Positions 44,751 through 54,815 of a stretch of 64,000 nucleotides of DNA are shown piece by piece. Every line of letters starts with the position of its first letter. Positions within the stretch are counted from its first letter, which is position 1. The notes beneath the pieces are model-generated. The model searched no databases and was not told the DNA's origin. It was given only the letters and a program-made list of their open reading frames with translations. A program made the position numbers and the translations under genes. The stretch is from NCBI RefSeq assembly GCF_004962245.1, contig NZ_SUHQ01000013.1, positions 1 through 64,000 of the forward strand. The letters run 5' to 3'. Source of the DNA: Mesorhizobium sp. (lineage in GTDB: Bacteria; Pseudomonadota; Alphaproteobacteria; Rhizobiales; Rhizobiaceae).

Positions 44751-46175
44751 ATGTCCGACAAGGTCGTCACCCGTTTTGCCCCCTCGCCCACCGGCTTCCT
44801 GCATATTGGCGGGGCGCGCACGGCGCTGTTCAACTGGCTGTATGCGAAACACACTGGCGGCACGATGCTGCTGCGCATCGAGGACACCGATCGCGAGCGC
44901 TCGACCGATGCGGCAACCGCCGCCATTCTCGATGGGCTCTCCTGGCTCGGCCTCACCTGGGACGGCGAGCCGGTATCGCAGTTCGAGCGCGCGCCGCGCC
45001 ACCGCGCGGTCGCCGAGGAGCTGGTGCGCCTCGGCAAGGCCTATTACTGCTATGCGACGCCGGCCGAGCTGGAGGCAATGCGCGAGAGCGCACGGGCCAA
45101 GGGCCTGCCGCCCCGCTATGACGGCCGCTGGCGCGACCGCGACCCGTCGGAGGCGCCGGCCGGCGCCAAGGGTGCCATCCGCATCAAGGCGCCGACCGAC
45201 GGCGAGACGGTGGTGCATGACCGCGTGCAGGGCGAGGTGCGCTTCCCCAACAAGGATCTCGACGATTTCATCATCCTGCGCTCGGACGGCAATCCGACCT
45301 ATATGCATGCCGTCGTCGTCGACGACCATGACATGGGCATCACCCACATCATCCGCGGCGACGACCATCTGACCAACGCCGCCCGCCAGACGGTGATCTA
45401 TCGGGCCATGGGCTGGGAGGTGCCGTCGATGTCGCATATCCCGCTGATCCATGGTGCCGACGGTGCCAAACTGTCGAAGCGGCATGGCGCCCTCGGCGTC
45501 GAAGCCTATCGGGCCATGGGCTACCTGCCCGAGGCACTGCTCAACTACCTGGCGCGGCTCGGCTGGAGCCACGGCGACGACGAGATAATGTCGATCGCCG
45601 ATATGATTGCGTGGTTCGACATCGGCGACGTCAACAAGGGCGCCGCCCGCTTCGACTTCGCCAAGCTCGAGGCGCTGAACGGCGTGCACATGCGCCGGAT
45701 GAACGACGCCGAATTGCTCGATATCTTCATCGCCACCTTGCCCTATCTCGAAAGCGGACAGGCGATCGCCGCGCGGCTCGACGACAAGAGCAAGGCGCAG
45801 TTGCTTGCCGCCCTGCCCGGCTTGAAGGAGCGCGCCAAGACGCTGGTCGAGCTGGCCGACGGTGCCGCCTTCCTGTTCGCCCAGCGGCCGCTGCCGATCG
45901 ACGAGAAGGCGGCGGCGCTGCTCGGCGGTGAAGCGCGTGATATCCTGCGGGGCGCCCACGCGGCGCTGAAGGCGGTTTCAGGCGACTGGACAGCCGCTGC
46001 GGCGGAGGCTGCGATCCGCGAATATGCGCTGGCAGGCGACCGGAAACTCGGCGCCGTGGCCCAACCTTTGCGGGCTGCGCTCACCGGTAAAAGCACCTCG
46101 CCGGGCGTGTTCGATGTGCTTGCCGTGCTTGGCCGCGAGGAAAGCCTGGCGCGCATCGCCGATCAAATCGATTAG
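44751..46175 (+). CDS. gltX: Glutamyl-tRNA synthetase
   Basis: A 474-residue class I synthetase. The HIGH element is [13 protein letters not shown] near residue 18, the KMSKS element is KLSKRHGA near 245, and the anticodon-binding helical domain fills the C-terminus. Many alphaproteobacteria carry two GltX paralogs and use a non-discriminating enzyme plus GatCAB, so this copy may also charge tRNA-Gln. The start is the conserved [15 protein letters not shown] at 44751. Confidence 0.96.
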   Translation: MSDKVVTRFAPSPTGFLHIGGARTALFNWLYAKHTGGTMLLRIEDTDRERSTDAATAAILDGLSWLGLTWDGEPVSQFERAPRHRAVAEELVRLGKAYYCYATPAELEAMRESARAKGLPPRYDGRWRDRDPSEAPAGAKGAIRIKAPTDGETVVHDRVQGEVRFPNKDLDDFIILRSDGNPTYMHAVVVDDHDMGITHIIRGDDHLTNAARQTVIYRAMGWEVPSMSHIPLIHGADGAKLSKRHGALGVEAYRAMGYLPEALLNYLARLGWSHGDDEIMSIADMIAWFDIGDVNKGAARFDFAKLEALNGVHMRRMNDAELLDIFIATLPYLESGQAIAARLDDKSKAQLLAALPGLKERAKTLVELADGAAFLFAQRPLPIDEKAAALLGGEARDILRGAHAALKAVSGDWTAAAAEAAIREYALAGDRKLGAVAQPLRAALTGKSTSPGVFDVLAVLGREESLARIADQID

Positions 46176-46356
46176 GAGAACTGGCCCAAGAAGATTGGCA
46201 TTGAAAGGCGGCTTTCGCAGTGCAACATTAGGTTCTGGCCCAATTTGGCACGCAGATCCAATTGCGGGCGCAAACACGAGCATTCCGATGCTCTCGACGT
46301 GTTGCGTTGCGGATATTTCGCCTTTGCCGGCATGAAGAAACAAAAAGGAGTTTGCA

Positions 46357-47685
46357 ATGTCCGAAGCTGCGACAAGACTGGAATTTGGCGGCAAAACCCA
46401 CGCGTCGACTGCAAAACTGGAACTCGGTGATAAAACTCACGAATTCAAGGTGCGAAGCGGCTCGGTCGGACCTGATGTCATCGACATCGGCTCGCTTTAC
46501 AGCACCACCGGGGCCTTCACCTACGATCCCGGCTTCACGTCGACAGCAAGCTGCGAGTCGGAAATCACCTTCATCGATGGCGATGCCGGCATCCTTTTGC
46601 ATCGCGGCTATCCAATCGACCAGTTGGCCGAGCATGGCGACTTCCTCGAAGTCTGCTATCTCTTGCTCTACGGCGAATTGCCGACCAAGGCGCAAAAGGA
46701 CGATTTCGACTACCGGGTGACGCGCCACACCATGGTGCATGAGCAGATGTCGCGCTTCTTCACCGGCTTTCGCCGCGACGCGCACCCGATGGCGGTGATG
46801 TGCGGCGTGGTCGGCGCGCTGTCGGCCTTCTATCACGATTCCACCGACATCTCGGACCCGTATCAGCGCATGGTCGCATCGATGCGGCTGATCGCCAAGA
46901 TGCCGACGATCGCGGCGATGGCCTACAAATATCATATCGGCCAGCCCTTCATTTACCCGAAGAACGAGCTGAATTTCGCGGCCAACTTCCTGCATATGTG
47001 CTTTGCCGTGCCGTGCGAGGAATACAAGATCAACCCGGTGCTGGCGCGTGCGATGGAGCGTATCTTCATCCTGCACGCCGATCACGAACAGAACGCCTCG
47101 ACCTCGACCGTCCGCCTCGCCGGCTCGTCGGGCGCCAATCCGTTTGCCTGCATCGCCGCCGGCATCGCTTGCCTGTGGGGCCCGGCCCATGGTGGCGCCA
47201 ACGAGGCGGCCTTGAACATGCTGGGCGAGATCGGCCATGTCGACCACATCCCGGAATTCGTCGCCCGCGCCAAGGACAAGAACGATCCGTTCCGGCTGAT
47301 GGGCTTTGGCCACCGCGTCTACAAGAACTACGATCCGCGCGCCAAGATCATGCAGAAGACCGCGCATGAGGTTTTGGGCGAACTCGGCATCAAGGACGAT
47401 CCGCTGCTCGACATCGCCATGGAACTGGAAAAGATCGCGCTGACCGACTCCTATTTCATCGAGAAGAAGCTTTATCCGAACGTCGATTTCTATTCCGGCA
47501 TCACGCTAAAGGCGCTGGGCTTCCCCACCACCATGTTCACCGTGCTGTTCGCGGTCGCCCGCACCGTCGGCTGGATTGCGCAGTGGAAAGAGATGATCGA
47601 AGATCCGCACCAGAAGATCGGCCGCCCGCGCCAGCTCTATACAGGCGCGCCGGAACGCGACTACGTGCCGATTGCGAAGCGGTGA
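46357..47685 (+). CDS. gltA: Citrate synthase
   Basis: A 442-residue type II (hexameric, Gram-negative type) citrate synthase, condensing oxaloacetate and acetyl-CoA. Catalytic residues appear in [39 protein letters not shown] and [10 protein letters not shown]. The N-terminal beta-domain ([23 protein letters not shown]) is typical of the NADH-regulated form. AAAGGAG stands seven bases before the start. The 181-base gap before it contains only a weak hairpin. Convergent with lpxB through a large shared hairpin. Confidence 0.97.
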   Translation: MSEAATRLEFGGKTHASTAKLELGDKTHEFKVRSGSVGPDVIDIGSLYSTTGAFTYDPGFTSTASCESEITFIDGDAGILLHRGYPIDQLAEHGDFLEVCYLLLYGELPTKAQKDDFDYRVTRHTMVHEQMSRFFTGFRRDAHPMAVMCGVVGALSAFYHDSTDISDPYQRMVASMRLIAKMPTIAAMAYKYHIGQPFIYPKNELNFAANFLHMCFAVPCEEYKINPVLARAMERIFILHADHEQNASTSTVRLAGSSGANPFACIAAGIACLWGPAHGGANEAALNMLGEIGHVDHIPEFVARAKDKNDPFRLMGFGHRVYKNYDPRAKIMQKTAHEVLGELGIKDDPLLDIAMELEKIALTDSYFIEKKLYPNVDFYSGITLKALGFPTTMFTVLFAVARTVGWIAQWKEMIEDPHQKIGRPRQLYTGAPERDYVPIAKR

Positions 47686-47691
47686 ACTTGA

Positions 47692-47748
47692 GCGAATAGG
47701 GATAGCAAGTCGCGAACGTCGAGCGGTGCTCCGCTATTCACTATTCGC
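47692..47748. terminator. Hairpin between convergent gltA and lpxB
   Basis: Outer arms GCGAATAG / CTATTCGC, inner arms GATAGC / GCTATT and a small AGCGG-TGCT-CCGCT hairpin form a long imperfect stem. On the plus strand it is followed by CCTTTTGA. It overlaps the last codons of lpxB. Confidence 0.6.
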
Positions 47749-48912
47749 CCTTTTGATGCACCCCATCACGACCCTCGCAGCGATGTCGCCGGAAGGTCTG
47801 TCGGTGGCCATGCGTCTGGCCACCTCGGCAAAACCGTCCTTCTGCCATGCGCGATAGGGGGAATCGGAAAACAGCGCCTCCAACTGCCGCGCCAGATAGT
47901 GCGGCCGCACATATTCGTTGTAGCTTTCCGGCACGACCGGGCGGTCGGCGATAAGATTGGGCAAAGCGGCGCTCCATACGGTGATCAGGCTCTGGGCCAT
48001 CCGCATGACCGGATCGAAGCGGTAGCAGGAGACCATCGGCACACCCGACAGCGCCAGTTCCAGCGACACCGTTCCCGACGCGATCAGCGCTGCATCGGCC
48101 TTGCCGAAAGCCTGCCATTTGCGTTCGGGATCAAGGATGATCTCGGGCTTCTCGTCCCAGCTTGCCACCGAAGCCCTGACCAGGTCGGCAACATGTGGCA
48201 CCGTCGGCAACAGCAGGCGCAAGCGGTGCCCGCGCGCGCGCAGGATGGAGACCGTCTTGCCAAACGGGTCGACCAGCCGTCGCACCTCGCCGCGACGCGA
48301 GCCGGGCAGCACAAGCAGTGTCTTTACGCGATCCTCGGACAGGTCGCGCGGCGAGCTTTGCGCCTTTGCAGCGCCGAGCACGCCCGGATCATGCGTAAGG
48401 CGATGACCGACATAAGTGCCGGGCGGACCATCGAGGCGAGCGAGTTCCTTCACCTCGAAAGGCAGGATACAAAGGATATGGTCGACATATGGCTTCATCG
48501 CCACCGCCCTGCCCGGCCGCCATGCCCAGACGCTCGGGCAGACATAGTGGACGATCGGGATTGCCGGATCGGCGGCACGCACCTTCTTCGCCACCCGCAG
48601 CGAAAAATCCGGGCTGTCGATGGTGATGAGGCAGTCAGGCTTTTCCCCGGCGACCGCGCTGGCCGTCTGGCTGATCCGCCGCATCAGGCGCGGCAGGTCG
48701 CGCAGGATGGCGCTCAACCCCGTCAGCGCGATCTCACCGCCGTCGAAGAGCGGCGTGAGGCCGAGCGCCTGCAAATGGCGGCCGCCGATGCCGACGAGCC
48801 TGACCTCGCGGCTGGTCGCGCGCTTGAGCGCCTCCACGATGTCGGCGCCAAGTAGGTCGCCGGACTCCTCGCCGGCCACGATGGCGATCTTCAGCGGTCT
48901 CTCATTTGCCAT
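47734..48912 (-). CDS. lpxB: Lipid-A-disaccharide synthase
   Basis: A 392-residue GT-B glycosyltransferase that joins lipid X with UDP-2,3-diacylglucosamine to give the lipid A disaccharide. Family hallmarks: AIVAGEESGDLLGADIVEALK at the N-terminus (seen as GEESGD), VHYVCPSVWAWRPGR near residue 125 and VLPGSRRGEVRRL near 195. The start at 48912 lies inside the end of lpxI (overlap about 11 bases). Last gene of the rpsB-to-lpxB run. Confidence 0.96.
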   Translation of the reverse strand: MANERPLKIAIVAGEESGDLLGADIVEALKRATSREVRLVGIGGRHLQALGLTPLFDGGEIALTGLSAILRDLPRLMRRISQTASAVAGEKPDCLITIDSPDFSLRVAKKVRAADPAIPIVHYVCPSVWAWRPGRAVAMKPYVDHILCILPFEVKELARLDGPPGTYVGHRLTHDPGVLGAAKAQSSPRDLSEDRVKTLLVLPGSRRGEVRRLVDPFGKTVSILRARGHRLRLLLPTVPHVADLVRASVASWDEKPEIILDPERKWQAFGKADAALIASGTVSLELALSGVPMVSCYRFDPVMRMAQSLITVWSAALPNLIADRPVVPESYNEYVRPHYLARQLEALFSDSPYRAWQKDGFAEVARRMATDRPSGDIAARVVMGCIKRANSE

Positions 48913-49810
48913 GCGCCGGCTCCGCAGCAGGCAGGCCGACCACGAACAGGCCGAGCGCATTGGCGCGGGCGACGACGGTGGGGCCTTCCAGAATTAGCGA
49001 GCGCCCGGCTTCGACGGCAATGCCGGCAAGTCCGGCGGCATGCGCCGCCTCTACCGTCTGCGGCCCGATGGAAGGCAGATCGGCGCGCAACTCCTGGCCG
49101 GGCTTGGCGCATTTGACCAGGACGCCGCGCGTTCTACCGGCCAGCCTGCCATGACCGCGCAACTGCCTTGTCCGCTCGAGCAATCCGTCGGTTCCCTCGA
49201 CGCCTTCCAGCGCGATGGCGCGGCCACCGACCGCAACAGCCGCCTGGCCGATATCCAGCGCGCCGATGGCCTTTGCCGCCGCATGCGCCGCGTCGATGTC
49301 GCGCCAGTCGGATTTTCGCGGCGCCGCCTTGGTCAGTACCCCCTCGGCCGCGACCAGTTCCGGCACGATCTCATGGGCGCCGACGACCTTGATGCCGCTG
49401 CGCTCGATCCTTCGCACGAACAGTTTCAGCACGGTGTCGTCGCCTTGAGTTACACCGACAAGAAGGCTGGGCACCCAGGCGAGTAGGCCGAGATTAAGGC
49501 GCATGGCGCTCAGCCTAGGGCGGCGTGTGATATGGCCCGCGGTCACCAGATGGGTAACATGGTGTTTTTTGAGCGTCGGCAGCAGTGAGCCGACATCCTC
49601 CAGCCTCAAGGTCACCTGCTCATAGTCGTCAAAATCGGATATGCGGTCGACCTCGCCCGCCGTCATTACGACGAAGGGAGACTTGCCTTGCCTAGCAAGC
49701 GCCCTGGCAATTTCGACCGGCAGACTGCCGCCGCCGGCAATAATGCCGACCCTGGCGTCTGGCGCGAGATCAAGGCCTGTCCGGGTGGCCTCAGTCCTCG
49801 TCATCTGCAT
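48902..49810 (-). CDS. lpxI: UDP-2,3-diacylglucosamine pyrophosphatase, LpxI type
   Basis: A 302-residue LpxI (former DUF1009), the alphaproteobacterial replacement for LpxH; it hydrolyses UDP-2,3-diacylglucosamine to lipid X and UMP. The N-terminal Rossmann-like domain begins VGIIAGGGSLPVEIARAL, and the C-terminal catalytic domain contains DIGQAAVAVGGRAIALEGVEGTD near residue 200 and DLPSIGPQTVEAAHAAG near 245. It overlaps lpxA by 20 bases and lpxB by 11. ATG 49804 is an equally possible start. Confidence 0.94.
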   Translation of the reverse strand: MQMTRTEATRTGLDLAPDARVGIIAGGGSLPVEIARALARQGKSPFVVMTAGEVDRISDFDDYEQVTLRLEDVGSLLPTLKKHHVTHLVTAGHITRRPRLSAMRLNLGLLAWVPSLLVGVTQGDDTVLKLFVRRIERSGIKVVGAHEIVPELVAAEGVLTKAAPRKSDWRDIDAAHAAAKAIGALDIGQAAVAVGGRAIALEGVEGTDGLLERTRQLRGHGRLAGRTRGVLVKCAKPGQELRADLPSIGPQTVEAAHAAGLAGIAVEAGRSLILEGPTVVARANALGLFVVGLPAAEPAHGK

Positions 49811-50630
49811 CGTCGCCGTCGCCAGCCTTGAGCGACGGGACGGCGTAGTGCCGCTTGCCGCGACTGGCGATGAAATCGATGATTTTCATAGCGGTCGGCG
49901 ACGAGGCGAATTCCGCCTTGGCGAACTCGATGTTCTCGCCGACGGTTCGGGAGCGATCGAAAATCGTCCTGTAGGCCTTGCGCAGCATATGGATCTCGGA
50001 GCGCGGCAGCCCGGCGCGCTTCAGGCCGATGATGTTGAGGCCGCGAAGGCTGGCGCGATTGCCGACCGCGATGGCGTAGGGAATGACATCGCCGACGATT
50101 GCCGAGCAACCACCGAGAAAGGCGTTGTCGCCGACGCGGACAAATTGATGAACAGCACTGAGGCCGCCGATATAGACGTTGTCGCCGATCTCGCAATGGC
50201 CGCCCAGCGTCGCCTGATTGGCGAAGGTGGCATTCTTGCCGACGACGCAGTCATGGGCGATGTGGGCGTAGGCAAGGAAGTTGCCGTTATCGCCGATCGT
50301 CGTCTCGCCGCGGCTGGAATCGGTGCCGAGATGCATGGTCACACCTTCGCGGATCGTGCAATTCTCACCGATGACCAGCGTAGTGCGGCCGCCCTTGTGC
50401 TTGGTGTTCTGTGGCGGCCCGCCCAGTGTCGCCATCGGATAGACCTTGGTCGCCGCACCGATGGTGGTCGCACCCAGCACCGAGACGTGGCTGACCAGTT
50501 CGACGCGGTCGCCAATCACCGCGTCGGCACTGATGTGGCAGAACGGCCCGATGCGGACGCCTGCGCCGATTTTAGCGCCTGTCTCGACGACCGACGATGG
50601 GTGGATGACTGTCTGGATTTTCATAAGCAT
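49791..50630 (-). CDS. lpxA: UDP-N-acetylglucosamine acyltransferase
   Basis: A 279-residue left-handed beta-helix acyltransferase for the first lipid A step. Hexapeptide repeats (for example IGAGVRIGPFCHI, VIGDRVELVSHVSV) run to about residue 190, followed by the C-terminal helical domain. The catalytic histidine is in AYAHIAHDCVVG near residue 127. The protein ends in an unusual acidic tail (KAGDGDDADDED). Start 50630 or 50624 (second Met). Confidence 0.95.
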   Translation of the reverse strand: MLMKIQTVIHPSSVVETGAKIGAGVRIGPFCHISADAVIGDRVELVSHVSVLGATTIGAATKVYPMATLGGPPQNTKHKGGRTTLVIGENCTIREGVTMHLGTDSSRGETTIGDNGNFLAYAHIAHDCVVGKNATFANQATLGGHCEIGDNVYIGGLSAVHQFVRVGDNAFLGGCSAIVGDVIPYAIAVGNRASLRGLNIIGLKRAGLPRSEIHMLRKAYRTIFDRSRTVGENIEFAKAEFASSPTAMKIIDFIASRGKRHYAVPSLKAGDGDDADDED

Positions 50631-50638
50631 TTCGATCG

Positions 50639-51094
50639 TCAGGCGCTCGCCACCATCATCGCCGAGATATCCGCTTCCGCGGCTTTGACGCCGTCGACCA
50701 GAGCCTCGCAGGCGAATTTGAGAAGGTTGCCGCGTTTCTTGATTTTCTTGACATGGATTTTCAACTGGTCGCCCGGAACGACCGGTTTACGGAACTTGGC
50801 GTTGTCGATGGTCAGGAAATAGACCAGCGACGGTTTTTCAGTGCCAAGGCTGCGGATGCAGATGGCGCCGGCCGTCTGCGCCATCGCCTCGACGATCAGC
50901 ACGCCGGGCATGACCGGCTGATCCGGGAAATGACCCTGAAAATGCGGCTCGTTTATGGTCACGTTCTTGATGCCGATAGCGGACTCGTCGCCATCGATAT
51001 CGATGATGCGATCGATCATCAGGAACGGGTAGCGGTGCGGCAGGAGCTTCATCAGCCCCAATATGTCGACCGCTTCGAGCGTTGTCGCCGCCAT
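50639..51094 (-). CDS. fabZ: 3-hydroxyacyl-[ACP] dehydratase FabZ
   Basis: A 151-residue hot-dog-fold dehydratase of fatty acid synthesis. The catalytic histidine and glutamate stand in [19 protein letters not shown] (residues about 57-75); [16 protein letters not shown] is the conserved N-terminal region. It shares the hydroxyacyl-ACP pool with LpxA and LpxD, which explains its place between lpxD and lpxA. Its ATG shares one base with the lpxD stop. Confidence 0.96.
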   Translation of the reverse strand: MAATTLEAVDILGLMKLLPHRYPFLMIDRIIDIDGDESAIGIKNVTINEPHFQGHFPDQPVMPGVLIVEAMAQTAGAICIRSLGTEKPSLVYFLTIDNAKFRKPVVPGDQLKIHVKKIKKRGNLLKFACEALVDGVKAAEADISAMMVASA

Positions 51095-52152
51095 CAGCTA
51101 TTTCCCCCATCGCTCGATTTCCGCGCCCTGGCCAGTCTTCGCAGAGCCGCGATCTCCCGCATGGCTTCCGCCATCGGCTGTGCCGGATACCCTCCCCAGA
51201 TCTCGCCTGCGGGGACGTTGCTCATGAATCCACTTCTTGCGGCAAGCTTGGCCCCTGTCCCGATGGTCAGATGATCGGCAAGGCCGACACCGCCACCCAT
51301 GGTGACGTTGTCGCCCACCGTTACGGAACCGGAAATACCCGAAAGGCCGGCGATTATGCAATTGCGGCCGATGCGGACGTTATGGGCGATCTGCACCAGA
51401 TTGTCGATCTTGGTGCCTTGACCGATGATCGTGTCGGACATGGCGCCACGATCGACCGTGGTGTTCGAGCCGATCTCGACATCGTCCTGGATAATGACCC
51501 GGCCGATTTGCGGAACGCGTTCCGGACCCTTGGCGCCGGCCACGAAGCCAAAACCGTCCTGACCGATGCGGGCGCCGCCATGGACGATGACGCGGTTGCC
51601 AATCAGCGCGTACTGGATGCTGGCGCCCGGGCCGACATAGCCGTCGCGGCCGAACTGACAGGATGGACCGATAACGGCATGAGGAGCAATGACGGTTCCG
51701 CTGCCGACAGAAGCGCGGGGACCGATAACCGCGCCCGCCTCAATGATTGCGCCGGCCTCGATATGCGCCGACGGATCGATATGCGCATGCGGCGAGACGC
51801 CGGTTTCACCGGTCAGCGGCGCCGGTGTCGCAGCCGCCGGGAAAAGCAGGCGTCCGACCATCGCGAAGGCCTGTTGCGGGCGCGGATGGATCAGAACGGC
51901 AATGCCCGCCGGGGCCTTGCCGGCAAATTCGGCGGGGCAGAGAACCGCCGCCGCGCGCAGCGATTGCATCAGCGCGAAGTTGCGTCTGCCATCGACGAAG
52001 ACAAGCGCATGCTCGCCGCCTTCGCTTGCCGGCGCCAAGGCTTCGATCGATATTTCGGACTGGCCGGAATCGACAAGCACCGAACCGGTCAGATTCGCGA
52101 CTTCGCCTGCCGTATACCGGCGTGATGGCGCGAAGAACACCGGATCGGTCAT
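51094..52152 (-). CDS. lpxD: UDP-3-O-acylglucosamine N-acyltransferase
   Basis: A 352-residue LpxD, adding the N-linked hydroxyacyl chain to lipid A precursor. An N-terminal uridine-binding domain (about 1-105) is followed by a left-handed beta-helix of hexapeptide repeats (from [14 protein letters not shown]) and a short C-terminal helix. The active-site histidine lies in [12 protein letters not shown] near residue 252. It precedes fabZ with a one-base overlap and follows bamA by about 75 bases. Confidence 0.95.
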   Translation of the reverse strand: MTDPVFFAPSRRYTAGEVANLTGSVLVDSGQSEISIEALAPASEGGEHALVFVDGRRNFALMQSLRAAAVLCPAEFAGKAPAGIAVLIHPRPQQAFAMVGRLLFPAAATPAPLTGETGVSPHAHIDPSAHIEAGAIIEAGAVIGPRASVGSGTVIAPHAVIGPSCQFGRDGYVGPGASIQYALIGNRVIVHGGARIGQDGFGFVAGAKGPERVPQIGRVIIQDDVEIGSNTTVDRGAMSDTIIGQGTKIDNLVQIAHNVRIGRNCIIAGLSGISGSVTVGDNVTMGGGVGLADHLTIGTGAKLAARSGFMSNVPAGEIWGGYPAQPMAEAMREIAALRRLARARKSSDGGNS

Positions 52153-52228
52153 TCCAGAAGCTATATCCAGCTAGGTCGGATCACTCTCTTCCGGACCCCA
52201 TCGGCCCGGAAGCATCGATGTCCGCCAA

Positions 52229-54598
52229 TCAGAAGCGGGTCGATATGCCGAAGTTGAATTCCTGCACGTCGTCGGTGTCTTCCTTGAGGACCGGGACAGC
52301 GTAGTCGATGCGGATCGGGCCAAAGGGCGACGCCCACATCAGACCGACACCGACCGAAGCGCGCCACTGCATGTCTACCGTCGACTGATCGACCAGTGAA
52401 GCATCGACCTTGCTGCCATAGAGCGTCGCCGCGTCGGCGAACACCGCGCCGCGAAGGCCGAAACTCTCCGGAATGACCGGCATCGGGAATTGGGCTTCCG
52501 CCGAGGCGTTGAAATAGGTGGTGCCGCCGAGATGGTCGTCAAAGCCCTCCGAGTCGACGGGGCCAATGCCGCCATAGGCGAAGCCGCGGATCATGCGGTC
52601 GTTGCTCTGGAAATGATCAAAAACGCGCAGGTCGCCACTGCCATAGCCTTGGACATGGCCGGCCCCGCCCGAAATCAGACCCACCAGATCGAGCTGTTCC
52701 GACAATGTCTGGTAGACGCTACCACGCGCGGTCACCTTGATGAATTTGGCATCGCCGCCGAGGCCGGCGAATTCCGTGGTCACATTGGCATAGATGCCTT
52801 CATGCGGGTTCTTCATGTCGTCGATGGTGTTGTAGACCAGACCTAGACTGACCGACGACTTGAGCCATGGGCTCTCGTCAACACCCTGTCGGATCGCTAG
52901 GGAGACGTCGCATTTGAGGGGATCGTAAACCCCTCCAGTCAAGCAACCATCGTCGAGCTTATACTTCTCCTGCGAGATATTATACGCCAGCTGCGTCGAG
53001 ATGTTGTCGGTGATCGGCAGGCCGAAGCGCACCGTCGCGCCTGTCGTCTCGCTCTCGTATTCGTCGTAGTCCCTGGTCCGGTGGAAGACATCGAAACCGG
53101 CGGCAATACGGCGCCCGAGGAAATAGGGTTCAGTGAAGGAGAAGGCGTAGTCGCGCGAATTCTTGCCGCCGCCCGCCGATAGCCTGATGAACTGGCCGCG
53201 CCCGAGGAAGTTGCGCTCGGTGATCGACCCTTCGACGGACGGGCCAGCCGTGTCGCCGCCCGTCGAATAGCCGGCACCGACCGAGAACTCGCCGGTCGAT
53301 TTCTCGACCACGTCGACCACAAGCACGACTTGGTCCGGCTCGGAGCCGGGCACGGTGGAAACCTCGACTTTTTCAAAATAATCGAGCGCTTCCAGCCGCT
53401 TCTTCGCGCGCTGGATGAGGACCTGGTTGAAGGCATCGCCTTCACTCACGTCGAATTCGCGGCGAATGACATAGTCACGTGTCCGGTCGTTGCCACGAAT
53501 CTCGATGCGCTCGACATAGGCCTTGGTGCCCTGGTCGATCGTATAGACAACCGAAATGGTGTGGTTCTCGAAATTGCGGTCGCCGCGCGGCGTCACCTGG
53601 GCGAAGGCATAGCCGGAACCGGCGACCTTCTCGGTCAGCGCGATGATAGTGTCCTCGACGTTCTTGGCGTTATAGACATCGCCCTTATGGGTCTCGACCA
53701 CCGACTGCAGCGATGCACCGTCGACCTCTGGAATCGTGCTCTCGACGCTGACGTCGCCGAATGTGTAGCGGTCACCCTCCTGCACGGTGATGGTCACCGT
53801 GTATTTGTTGGTGGCCTCGTCGAGTTCGCCGACCGCGGAAATCACCTGGAAATCGGCATAGCCGTGATTGTAGTAGAAACGGCGCAGCAGTTCCTGGTCG
53901 GCGCTCAGCTTGTCTTCGTCATAGACGTCGTCGCGCAGAACGAACGAAAGGATGGACGAGCGCTTGGTGGAGATGACGTCGGACAGGCGGCGGCTCGAAT
54001 AGGCGCTGTTACCAACGAAATTGATCGCGGCGATCTGGGTGCGGCCACCTTCGTTGATGTTGAAGACCACGTTCACGCGGTTGTCGCCGAGGTCCATGAT
54101 CTGGGTGGTCACGGCGGCGTCGTCGCGGCCGATACGCCTGTAAGCGGCCTTGACCGCCTCGACATCGGCATCGAGCGCCTGCTGCGAGAACGTTCCGCGC
54201 GGCTTCAGCTGGACCGCGGCTGCAAGGGCGTTGTCCTTGAGCTTCTTGTTGCCCTGGAACAGCACCTGGTTGACGACCTGATATTCGGAAACCTTGATGA
54301 CCAGCGTCGAACCGACCTGGTTGATCTGGACGTCCGAGAACAGTCCGGTGCCGAACAGCGCCTTGACCGCATCGTCGACATCGGAGCTGGAAAAGGCCTT
54401 GCCGGGCTTGATCGTGACATAGTTGCGGATCGTATCGGCGTCGACACGCTGATTGCCGCTGACCTCAACCCTTGAAACAACAGCGGCCTCGGCCGCAGAT
54501 GTGGCAACGAATTGTACTGCGAGCGCGCCTGGCACGACCAGGGCGGCGGACAGGGCCACCGCGGACGCGGCGCTCAGAAACTTGGATGTTGCCTTCAT
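52229..54598 (-). CDS. bamA: Outer-membrane assembly factor BamA
   Basis: A 789-residue Omp85 protein that inserts beta-barrel proteins in the outer membrane. After the signal peptide (about 1-38) come five POTRA domains (about 40-440; RVEVSGNQRVDADTIRNYV, YVERIEIRGNDRTRDYVIRREFDVSEGDAF seen as RIEIRGNDRTRDYVIRREF) and a C-terminal 16-strand barrel with the conserved RGFAYGGIGP loop (VRGF/Y-type motif as MIRGFAYGG) and a final aromatic residue (STRF). Placement between rseP and lpxD is the normal alphaproteobacterial order. A 217-base gap upstream probably contains its own promoter. Confidence 0.96.
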   Translation of the reverse strand: MKATSKFLSAASAVALSAALVVPGALAVQFVATSAAEAAVVSRVEVSGNQRVDADTIRNYVTIKPGKAFSSSDVDDAVKALFGTGLFSDVQINQVGSTLVIKVSEYQVVNQVLFQGNKKLKDNALAAAVQLKPRGTFSQQALDADVEAVKAAYRRIGRDDAAVTTQIMDLGDNRVNVVFNINEGGRTQIAAINFVGNSAYSSRRLSDVISTKRSSILSFVLRDDVYDEDKLSADQELLRRFYYNHGYADFQVISAVGELDEATNKYTVTITVQEGDRYTFGDVSVESTIPEVDGASLQSVVETHKGDVYNAKNVEDTIIALTEKVAGSGYAFAQVTPRGDRNFENHTISVVYTIDQGTKAYVERIEIRGNDRTRDYVIRREFDVSEGDAFNQVLIQRAKKRLEALDYFEKVEVSTVPGSEPDQVVLVVDVVEKSTGEFSVGAGYSTGGDTAGPSVEGSITERNFLGRGQFIRLSAGGGKNSRDYAFSFTEPYFLGRRIAAGFDVFHRTRDYDEYESETTGATVRFGLPITDNISTQLAYNISQEKYKLDDGCLTGGVYDPLKCDVSLAIRQGVDESPWLKSSVSLGLVYNTIDDMKNPHEGIYANVTTEFAGLGGDAKFIKVTARGSVYQTLSEQLDLVGLISGGAGHVQGYGSGDLRVFDHFQSNDRMIRGFAYGGIGPVDSEGFDDHLGGTTYFNASAEAQFPMPVIPESFGLRGAVFADAATLYGSKVDASLVDQSTVDMQWRASVGVGLMWASPFGPIRIDYAVPVLKEDTDDVQEFNFGISTRF

Positions 54599-54815
54599 CG
54601 GGCTTTTGTACCTTTTCTCGAAGTCCCCACGGCGAGAAAACCGGACGTGCGGTAATTTCCCCTACCGTATTAACCGGATTTTCCCTACACGCAAGGCTCC
54701 TGGTTAATTTGTATTTACTTAACTCTGTTGCGTGGCTTTCGCGTCACGCATATCCCCACGCATGGTAAACGGCGTCTCAACGCTGGGTGTGTCGAAGCCA
54801 AATTTCTTCATGATT

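Noticed and set aside
44682..47367. Long minus-strand frames opposite gltX and gltA
   Set aside because: Antisense shadows of two unmistakable housekeeping genes.
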